A model generated the notes under the pieces. The model worked only from the letters and a program-made list of their open reading frames with translations, did no database searches and was not told the DNA's origin. This document shows, piece by piece, positions 1 through 5,736 of a stretch of 32,772 nucleotides of DNA (its first letter is position 1; the number at the start of each line of letters is the position of its first letter). The stretch comes from an uncultured Verrucomicrobiota bacterium. GTDB taxonomy: Bacteria; Verrucomicrobiota; Verrucomicrobiia; Limisphaerales; UBA9464. Location of the stretch: NCBI GenBank assembly GCA_903916195.1, contig CAIWVP010000125.1:1-32772 (forward strand), given 5' to 3'. The position numbers were made by a program, and so were the translations under genes.

Positions 1-1065
1 GAAGAGCGGGAATCCCCCGGCCACATGGCCCGTGAGGAGCCGTCGGCGGTTGTCGCGCTGGTCGAGGAAGATCCCGACCGAATAACCTTCCGCGAAGCTC
101 AGCTCATACCGCGCTCCGTTCTCTCGCACCGTGAACCGCTCGTGCGCGGCGGTGCCGGAGACGAGCTGCGGACAGGTCTCCGCGGTGGTCGTCTGCCGCA
201 CATGCCGCGTGAGCGTCTTGTGGTAGACGCCCCGGGCCTCTGGAAGTCCCGGGCCCCGGGCCGCCATCAGCTCCGTGGTCTCGGCGGCGGTCGGAGGCCG
301 TTCCCCGAGCGTGAGCACGTGCTCGCCGAGGCGGTCGGCGTGGAGACCGTGCCATCCGTCCGACCCGCCGTGCCGCAGGCGGAAGGCATCGGTCTCGTCC
401 GTCGCGACACAGGCGGCGCGCAAAGCATCCGCGGCGCTCGCGGCGAGATCGGGTTCGTCGGAGAAGGCCAGCGCCTCGCCGGTGACGGGATGCCGCAGCT
501 CCAGCCGTGCCGCATGCAGGCAGACGCGCGCCGAACGCGTGCCTCCGTAGAGCACGTCGCCGAGGATGGGGAAGCCTTCTGCCGCGGCGTGGACGCGGAT
601 CTGGTGCGTGCGGCCGGTGACCGGTTCCGCCTCGACCACGGTGCGGCCGGGCGCACGTTCCAGCACGCGGAACCGCGTCTCCGCCGGTTCGCCGCCGAGG
701 CCGTCCGGGCGCGCGACGTAGTGGTCGCCGGCCCGAGCGATCGCCGCGGTGGTCACGATGGCGTCGCGCGGCACGGTCCGATCCGTGACCAAGCGGTAGC
801 GCTTCGAGACCTCGCGTCCGGCGAACTGATCGGTGAGGGACCGGTTCGCCTCCGGCGTCTTGCCGAACACGAGGAGGCCGCTGGTCTCCTTGTCGAGACG
901 GTGGATGATCGCGAGCGTGGCCCAACGCGGCTCGCGGTGCCGCAGCCATTCGTAGATGCCTTCGCCGGCATGGGGCGACGGCGCGTGGGTGTTCCATCCC
1001 GCCGGCTTGCGGACGACCAGCAGATGGGCGTCCTCGAAGACCACGCACGGAGGCGGCGAGCTCAC
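1..1065 (-). CDS. RluA-family pseudouridine synthase fused to RlmI-like SAM methyltransferase (partial)
   Basis: The minus strand is open from a GTG at 1065 to the window edge (355 codons visible, C-terminus missing). Residues ~1-210 are an RluA-type pseudouridine synthase: the catalytic loop HRLDKETSG has its Asp at residue 58, and VTGRTHQIRVH and GDVLYGG follow in the usual order. The protein then continues into a second region. It begins around DAFRLRHGGSDGWHGLHADR, which resembles the N-terminal part of RlmI/RlmK-type 23S rRNA methyltransferases, and reaches GIFLDQRDNRR, the segment before the SAM-binding motif in that family. I infer a two-domain rRNA modification enzyme (uridine isomerisation plus cytosine methylation); the target bases cannot be read from sequence. 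The GTG lies 11 nt after the stop of the protease gene, so the two are probably co-transcribed. The longer ATG-started frames here are shadows. Confidence 0.85.
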   Translation of the reverse strand, partial: MSSPPPCVVFEDAHLLVVRKPAGWNTHAPSPHAGEGIYEWLRHREPRWATLAIIHRLDKETSGLLVFGKTPEANRSLTDQFAGREVSKRYRLVTDRTVPRDAIVTTAAIARAGDHYVARPDGLGGEPAETRFRVLERAPGRTVVEAEPVTGRTHQIRVHAAAEGFPILGDVLYGGTRSARVCLHAARLELRHPVTGEALAFSDEPDLAASAADALRAACVATDETDAFRLRHGGSDGWHGLHADRLGEHVLTLGERPPTAAETTELMAARGPGLPEARGVYHKTLTRHVRQTTTAETCPQLVSGTAAHERFTVRENGARYELSFAEGYSVGIFLDQRDNRRRLLTGHVAGGFPLF

Positions 1066-1076
1066 GGGTCCGGCGT

Positions 1077-1826
1077 TCAAGTGAAGCGCCACTGGTGGGT
1101 CGCGATGGCGTAGCCGCTGATGAGCAGGTTCGTCGTCGCGTGGGCCAGCATCGCGTCGCCGAGACGTTTCTTCCTCAGCACGAGCCACTGGAACGCCGCG
1201 CCGCAGATGATCCCCTGCGCCCATTGGCCCGGATGCGCGAGGCCGAACATCGCGCTGGTCGCCACGAACGCGACGGGATGCCAGATGCCCAACGGAAGTT
1301 CCTGGAACTTCGGGTTGGCGATGTAGCGGTAGAAGAACGAGCGGTAGAAGACCTCTTCCAGCGGCGGCACGACCAGCGAGCGGCCGAGCACGCGCACCAC
1401 GACGAAAGTCCATGCCAGTGCCGGGTTGCCGGCGAAGCGGGCCAGCGGGTTCCAGGGTTCCTCCGGTTTGGCCGGCTCGGGGGTCTTGCCGGTGACGAGC
1501 TTCTCCACGGAGCCCCAGAGCTGGTCGAGCGATGGGATGCGCCCGTCGAGCCCGATCCATAGGACCGCGATGCCGCCGCCGACGATCACGGCCTCCGCGC
1601 TGAAGGCCCACTTCATCTCCGGCAGCCAGCCGCGCAAGGCCCACAGCATCCCGCCCGCGAGCAGTGTCTTCAACGCGTAGAGCCAATATTCCGAGCCGGA
1701 GAAGAACTTCCCTTGGAGAGCGGTCAGGACGAGGAAGAGGACGAACGGGAGCGCGCGCGGGATCTCCGGCTGGTCGAGCCATCGCCGCCATCCTTGCGTT
1801 GCGCCGCCCTGGGGACCGGATTCCAT
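1077..1826 (-). CDS. CPBP (CAAX/Abi) family intramembrane metalloprotease
   Basis: A 249-residue polytopic membrane protein with hydrophobic segments near residues 25-40, 47-65, 77-93, 138-155 and 185-215. It has the CPBP signature: the Glu pair and Arg of EEVFYRS (E157, E158, R162), His198 in FGLAHPG, and H229xxxN233 in HATTN. These are the metal-binding residues expected of an active CAAX-type endopeptidase. The overall pattern resembles the CAAX prenyl protease-related proteins found in genomes with exosortase/PEP-CTERM sorting. No exosortase or PEP-CTERM tail is visible in this window, so that link is only a suggestion. The ATG at 1826 is followed by a short cytoplasmic N-terminus before the first membrane segment. 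The gene lies just upstream of the RluA fusion and is divergent from the Gly/Pro-rich gene at 1997. Confidence 0.85.
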   Translation of the reverse strand: MESGPQGGATQGWRRWLDQPEIPRALPFVLFLVLTALQGKFFSGSEYWLYALKTLLAGGMLWALRGWLPEMKWAFSAEAVIVGGGIAVLWIGLDGRIPSLDQLWGSVEKLVTGKTPEPAKPEEPWNPLARFAGNPALAWTFVVVRVLGRSLVVPPLEEVFYRSFFYRYIANPKFQELPLGIWHPVAFVATSAMFGLAHPGQWAQGIICGAAFQWLVLRKKRLGDAMLAHATTNLLISGYAIATHQWRFT

Positions 1827-1966
1827 GGGCGCAAGCTTCGGGAGCCGCCCACAGGCATCGCAAGCGGGAACTTCCGTCCCTGGGGGCCGCCCGGAAAGAC
1901 GCGATATCGCGGCACTTGCAATTCGATTGCTCCCTCCCCATGTTCCGCCCGCTTTTGCCGAACGAA

Positions 1967-1992
1967 CCTCGCGTTATCCGCGGGGCCTTTTT
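1967..1992 (+). promoter_or_regulatory. hairpin plus T-run in the leader of the 1997 gene (attenuator-like)
   Basis: A 7-bp stem (1967-1973 with 1979-1985, one T-G wobble) with a 5-nt loop is followed by CC and five T residues at 1988-1992, ending 4 nt before the ATG at 1997. In form this is an intrinsic terminator or attenuator, but it sits directly in front of a coding start. It could also just occlude ribosome access. If translation instead began at the in-frame ATG at 1940, the hairpin would lie inside the coding region. Confidence 0.35.
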
Positions 1993-1996
1993 ATCT

Positions 1997-3730
1997 ATGA
2001 GCGAACCCTTGGAACTGAGTCTCGACCTGGAGAAGGCCTTCTTGCCCGCTTGGGCACAGCAGCCGACCGACCCGAACCGCTATGCCAAATATAGCGGATC
2101 GGAAGGCGCCGAACGCGGCGACCGTGGCGATCGCCGCGGACCTCGCCCTGGCGGCGGACGTCCCGGCGGCCCCGGCGGCCCCGGCGGCTTCGGCGGCCCG
2201 CGGCCCGGCGGCTTCGGCGGTCCTCGTCCGGGCGGACCCGGCGGTCCTCGTCCGGGCGGTCCTGGTGGTCCTGGTGGTCCTGGTGGTCCTGGCGGCTTCG
2301 GTGGGCCGCGCCGTGACGCCGGCCGCGGGCCTGGCCAAGGCCCTCGTCCTGGGGGCCCCGGTGGTCCCGGGCTCAAGTGGGAACCCGGTGCCGGCGGCGA
2401 CCAGCGCGGCCCGCGCCGCGACGACCGTCGCGAGTTCCAGCCCGAACCTCTCATCCCGGTCGACCTCGAGCTCCGGCCCGAGCCCGCCGGCGTGCAGTCG
2501 CTCGGCCGCCAGATCAAGATGAGCGGCCGTGCATATCCGCTGCTCGAGGTGGCCGGCCTGGTCATCCAGAAGCCCGAACGCTACGAGGTCACCTTCCGCG
2601 TGATGAAGGGCCAGGACGGCCAGGTGCTCCAGCCCCTGTTCGTCTGCTCGCTCGACGACAGCGTCTGGCTCAGCGAGGCCGAGGCCGCCCGGCATGTGCT
2701 CAACGCGCATTTCGAGACGTTCTATCTCACCGAGAAGCAGCCGTGCGATCCGCCCAAGGGTGTCTGGACGCTCGTGGCGCAGTTCGACGAGATCATCCTC
2801 GGCCCGCCGAACTATCACGGCTACCAGGATCGTCTCCGCGAGATCCACGCCCAGCGCGCGCCCCGCCTGCCGTTCGAGATCTTCAAGTCGAAGGTCCGCA
2901 TGGTGAAGGACGAGGCCGTGGTGAAGCAGTGGATCGAGGGCCAGAGCTCCCGCCTCGAGTACACCGCGCTCAACGTGCCCGAGCCGCTCAAGCTCGGCTC
3001 GCTCGCCGAGGTCGAGACCCACTTCAAGGCCACCCACCTCGCGAACCTCGTGAAGTCGGTGAACTCCTGGCAGTTCAAGCGCGAGCAGGCCGGTCCTCGC
3101 CTGCCCGAGCCGCTGCTGCGCGTGCTGCGCGTCACCTTGGAGCGCGAGCGCAAGTTCCCGATCCGCACGATGACGGCGCTCAGCGCCGCCTTCGCCGGCG
3201 CGGGCCTGCAGTTCTTCAAACGCGACAAAGCAATCGTGCACGTGTCGATCGCCCGCCCGCACTATCTCGACTTGGAGACCAGCTTCGTGTCGAACGGCGT
3301 GAAGAGCATCATCGATTTCATCAACGCGACCCAGAACCCGTCGCGCAAGAAGCTGCTCGCCGCGCTCGCGCCGACGCCGGCCGTCACCGAAACCGCTCCT
3401 GCTCCCGCTCCGGCTGCCCCCGAGGCCCCGGTCGCCGCTGAAGGTTCCGTCGCCCCGGCCGATGCCGCCGTGGCTCCCGCACCGGCCCCCGCCCCCGCCG
3501 CTCCGAAGGCGACGCCTGAGCAGCAGGCCCTGCTCACGGACCTGCACTGGCTGGTCCACCAAGGTCACGTGATCGAGTTCGCCAACGGTCTGCTGGAGAC
3601 GGCCAAGAAGCCGTTGCCCAAGCCCGAGCCCGCTCCTCGCCCCGAGAAGGCGCCGAAAGCCCCCCGGGCACCGCGTCCCGAGAACGGCCTCCTGCTCCTG
3701 CCCGCGCCGAACGCGGCGCTGGTCGGCTGA
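1997..3730 (+). CDS. Gly/Pro-rich (collagen-like) protein of unknown function
   Basis: A 577-residue protein of no family I can name. Residues ~1-35 are an ordinary segment (MSEPLELSLDLEKAFLPAW). Residues ~40-150 are low-complexity GGPGG/GGFGGPRPGG sequence rich in Arg and Asp, probably disordered and basic as in RGG-type RNA-binding tails. Residues ~155-455 form a folded region with many predicted strands and helices. An Ala/Pro linker follows at ~457-510, and a ~30-residue helix-rich segment (LLTDLHWLVHQGHVIEFANG) precedes a Lys/Pro-rich tail. There is no signal peptide or membrane segment, so a cytoplasmic protein is likely; nucleic-acid binding is my inference from the charged disordered arms. 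An in-frame ATG at 1940, preceded by a pyrimidine tract, is an alternative start. Conservation of the MSEPLEL start across relatives would settle it. Confidence 0.85.
   Translation: MSEPLELSLDLEKAFLPAWAQQPTDPNRYAKYSGSEGAERGDRGDRRGPRPGGGRPGGPGGPGGFGGPRPGGFGGPRPGGPGGPRPGGPGGPGGPGGPGGFGGPRRDAGRGPGQGPRPGGPGGPGLKWEPGAGGDQRGPRRDDRREFQPEPLIPVDLELRPEPAGVQSLGRQIKMSGRAYPLLEVAGLVIQKPERYEVTFRVMKGQDGQVLQPLFVCSLDDSVWLSEAEAARHVLNAHFETFYLTEKQPCDPPKGVWTLVAQFDEIILGPPNYHGYQDRLREIHAQRAPRLPFEIFKSKVRMVKDEAVVKQWIEGQSSRLEYTALNVPEPLKLGSLAEVETHFKATHLANLVKSVNSWQFKREQAGPRLPEPLLRVLRVTLERERKFPIRTMTALSAAFAGAGLQFFKRDKAIVHVSIARPHYLDLETSFVSNGVKSIIDFINATQNPSRKKLLAALAPTPAVTETAPAPAPAAPEAPVAAEGSVAPADAAVAPAPAPAPAAPKATPEQQALLTDLHWLVHQGHVIEFANGLLETAKKPLPKPEPAPRPEKAPKAPRAPRPENGLLLLPAPNAALVG
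2155..2320 (+). repeat. in-frame tandem repeats encoding GGP/GGF units
   Basis: The stretch contains a 20-nt direct repeat at 2216-2235 and 2240-2259 (24-nt period, eight codons). It is followed by four 9-nt units of CCTGGTGGT type at 2261-2296, the last written CCTGGCGGC. Codons switch from GGC/CCC in the first half to GGT/CCT in the second, which suggests recent local expansion by slippage. All periods are multiples of three, so the frame is kept. Confidence 0.8.
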
Positions 3731-3749
3731 AGCCGTCGAGCAGATCCCC

Positions 3750-3787
3750 AAAGACCGCGCTCCGCGAGGAGCGCGGTCTTTTTCTTT
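3750..3787 (+). terminator. rho-independent terminator after the Gly/Pro-rich gene
   Basis: A perfect 14-bp stem (3750-3763 with 3768-3781) closes on a GCGA tetraloop. The 3' arm runs into TTTTTCTTT. It lies 20 nt after the stop codon at 3730. The A residues on the 5' side would also give a U-tail for transcripts from the opposite strand, so it may work in both directions. Confidence 0.9.
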
Positions 3788-3853
3788 GGCGACCTTCCTA
3801 GCCGACCGCGCCGAGGCTCCTCCGCCTTGCGCCGCACTATTCGATGGTCTCGC

Positions 3854-4213
3854 ATGGTGGCTTTTCGGAACGTCTTTTGCATCAGGCCCAAGCTTTGGGT
3901 CTTGCTGGCGATCATGGGCGGTCTGCTTGTCTTTTCGGCGATGCCGGCGCAGGCGTAGCAGCATCGGGCGACCTTCCTCGGCGATCCTGCCCATCGTTTC
4001 GCCACCCGCTGAAGACATCGGAAGATCGGCGCGCGCTTCCGTGATCCCCGCCTGAAGCCGGACATCGCCTCGGTCCTCGAGCCGAAGGGCACGGCGGCAT
4101 GGCGTCTGGTGGTGAAGGCCGTGGTCGCGGACGACGCGCGGTTCAAGGTCGAGCTGCGCAGCGACGAGTTCGAGACTCCGTTGCACGAGAACGAATCCAC
4201 GCGGCAGTACTGA
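3854..4213 (+). pseudogene. decayed secreted protein gene (stop codon at signal-peptide end, two compensating frameshifts)
   Basis: An ATG at 3854 opens a textbook signal peptide (basic start, WVLLAIMGGLLVFSAMPAQA), but the next codon is TAG (3956-3958). The same frame then reads QHRATFLGDPAHRFA before meeting TGA. The sequence continues in another frame as HPLKTSEDRRA and returns to the first frame as RFRDPRLKPDIASVL up to the TGA at 4211-4213. Joined, the pieces read like one exported protein of ~115 residues. I recall similar GDP..RFA..LKTP..LR..FRDP..KPDI segments in small secreted Verrucomicrobiota proteins, but cannot confirm a family. The part after VLEPKG may come from a different gene. 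One nonsense codon plus two indels makes a pseudogene more likely than readthrough; sequencing error would need three independent mistakes. Confidence 0.65.
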
Positions 4214-4379
4214 GGCCGCGCCCCGGCTGCCTCAGCCGCCCGCCATCGCGCCGCCGACGAGGAAGGGTCCGTCCCCGAGCCCGACCGCGGCGAGGAGCGC
4301 CGTCCCGGGCAGATCAAGGGACAGTTCTTCCTTGCCGGCGAAGAAGCCGATGAACGGCCGCCGATGCTGCGTGGCTTCG

Positions 4380-4612
4380 TACCCACGTCGGAGCCGGGCG
4401 TGCGTTCGTAGCGGCACTCGTTGCCGACCGCTTTCCAGGTCTTCCCGCCTTCGTCGGACCGTTGGATCATCTATCCGGCCCCTTGCTGCACGGGGATGCG
4501 TAGAAGCGGTCCGGATCCACGGGCGAACCCTTGAGGTGGTAAATCTCCCGGCCGGGGAAGAGCGGGACGATGGAGGGTCGGGACGGTGCTGTGGATCTGA
4601 AGGTCACGCCTG
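4380..4612 (-). pseudogene. remnant of a BNR/sialidase-like beta-propeller gene
   Basis: On the minus strand one frame reads FPGREIYHLKGSPVDPDRFYASP (4481-4570, start of the segment only quoted in part by residues) and stops at 4467. A shifted frame just downstream reads MIQRSDEGGKTWKAVGNE. Together they match the order seen in secreted BNR-repeat proteins often annotated as exo-alpha-sialidase or glycosyl hydrolase: a GWEIYHLKG-like blade, then a RSDDGGKTW Asp-box. Only about one and a half blades remain of a protein normally over 300 residues. The frameshift, missing start and missing C-terminus mark it as a remnant. A further piece, FIGFFAGKEELSLDLPG (around 4300-4350), may belong to it but is not recognisable. 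It lies immediately downstream of the intact transglycosylase gene, on the same strand. Confidence 0.55.
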
Positions 4613-4632
4613 CGCCTCCGCCCCGTGCCGGT

Positions 4633-5181
4633 TCAGCGGAACTCGCCGCGGAACCGCGCATAGCGCTCCGTGACCGCGGCGATGTAGGCGCGCGTCGACG
4701 GGTAGGTCATCTGCGCGAGGAAGGCAGAGCTGTTGGTCCTGGCCGGGCCGGTCATCCAGCGGAGCACGTTCCCGCGGCCGGCATTGTAGTCGGCGAGCGC
4801 GTAGGGCAGGGGGTCGTCGGTGCCGGTGTAGCGGCGCAGCAGTTTCGCGAGATAGAAGCTGCCGGCCAGCGTGTTGGTGCCCGGGTCGAACACATGCTCG
4901 TGGCCGAACTGCTGGAGCTTCATCGCGCCGGCCCATTCGTGCGCGGCTTCGTCCATGAGCTGCATGAGGCCGATCTCACCGGCCTTGCCGACGGCGTCGG
5001 GATCGAAGTTGCTCTCGCGCCACACGACGGCTTTGACCAGGGCCGGCGGCAGCCCGTAGCGCGCCGCCGCGGCCCGGATCGGCGCGTCGAACCGGTGCTC
5101 GTGCCGCCAGCGCCAGTAGAAGAACGCCGCGATATCGAGCCCGACGAAGAGCGTGAGCCACATCATCCGACGGCGGAGCAT
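4633..5181 (-). CDS. membrane-anchored lytic transglycosylase (SLT domain)
   Basis: A 182-residue protein with one N-terminal membrane anchor (residues ~6-24) and an SLT-type lysozyme-like domain at ~30-180. The family motifs are present in order: the catalytic Glu56 in VVWRESNFDP, GEIGLMQLM (69-77) and YALADYNAGRGN (127-138). It should cleave the MurNAc-GlcNAc bond of peptidoglycan with formation of the 1,6-anhydro product, acting in the periplasm. The size fits the short single-domain transglycosylases rather than Slt70. An internal ATG gives MMWLTLF as an alternative start, with little effect on the product. It is the only intact gene between 3790 and 5736, with pseudogenes on both sides. 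Confidence 0.88.
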   Translation of the reverse strand: MLRRRMMWLTLFVGLDIAAFFYWRWRHEHRFDAPIRAAAARYGLPPALVKAVVWRESNFDPDAVGKAGEIGLMQLMDEAAHEWAGAMKLQQFGHEHVFDPGTNTLAGSFYLAKLLRRYTGTDDPLPYALADYNAGRGNVLRWMTGPARTNSSAFLAQMTYPSTRAYIAAVTERYARFRGEFR

Positions 5182-5293
5182 GGCGCGATGACACGGAGCG
5201 CGATGCGGGTTGTCGACCGTAAATGCGCCGGCACCGGAAAGAAAAAGGACAGGCCACGGCGGGTTGTCCTCGGGCCTCCGGGCCGGCTGCGCC

Positions 5294-5715
5294 TCAGGGC
5301 TGTCGTAGCCGGAAGAAGCCTCCGTTGGCGGCGGGAAGGTCCGCGCCGGACACCAAGGCCACTTTGCGCGTCCCGATCTGGATGGGACCCGATCGCGCGG
5401 TCACGTCGATGAACAGCCCGGGCGCGAGTCCCGGACCGGCTTCCAAATTGTATCCCCCGTCCGGGAGGGGCCATGTCAGCGCGTAGGCCGTGTCCGCGGG
5501 GACCGGCAGGATCCCGGGGGCATCCTCGGCGCCCCCTGCCCGGCATCGATGATCTGGATCCGGCTGAAGGTCGCCGAACGTCCCATGTTGGCGGTGCGGT
5601 TCGGCTGGACGTCGAAGTAGGTGTAGAGCGGACTGGCGAACCGCGCCACCGTCCCGTCCCGACATGTCCACTGGCCCCGCAGTGCCGGCCCTGGTTTCCC
5701 GGTTGTGTCCGGTCA
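5294..5715 (-). pseudogene. C-terminal remnant of a secreted extracellular protein
   Basis: Two adjacent minus-strand frames hold protein-like sequence. The upstream one (about 5530-5690) reads GQWTCRDGTVARFASPLYTY, then a segment with FDVQPNRTANMGRSATF and RIQIIDAGQG. The downstream one (5294-5510) reads ALTWPLPDGGYNLEAGPGLA and ends GADLPAANGGFFRLRQP before the stop. The second part has the form of the terminal domain common on large secreted Verrucomicrobiota proteins (a W-x-x-P-x-x-GY-x-LE start and a FFRLR-x-P end), also seen in variant form at the C-terminus of the 13274-16306 protein. A frameshift near 5520 separates the parts, and no start or signal peptide exists; the 5' side is cut off at the amidase start (5737). 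I infer a truncated, frameshifted gene. Confidence 0.6.
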
Positions 5716-5736
5716 CGCCGAGGCCACGATTGGCCG

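Noticed and set aside
104-1048. 314-codon minus-strand frame with ATG start
   Set aside because: Same strand as the RluA fusion but in another frame; very Arg/Ala-rich. The frame from GTG 1065 carries the real motifs.
3956-3958. Programmed TAG readthrough or a non-standard amino acid
   Set aside because: No downstream structure supports recoding, and two more frame changes follow; decay is simpler.
1991-4186. 731-codon minus-strand frame
   Set aside because: Antisense of the Gly/Pro-rich gene; it reads through a strong terminator and a pseudogene, with no recognisable domain.
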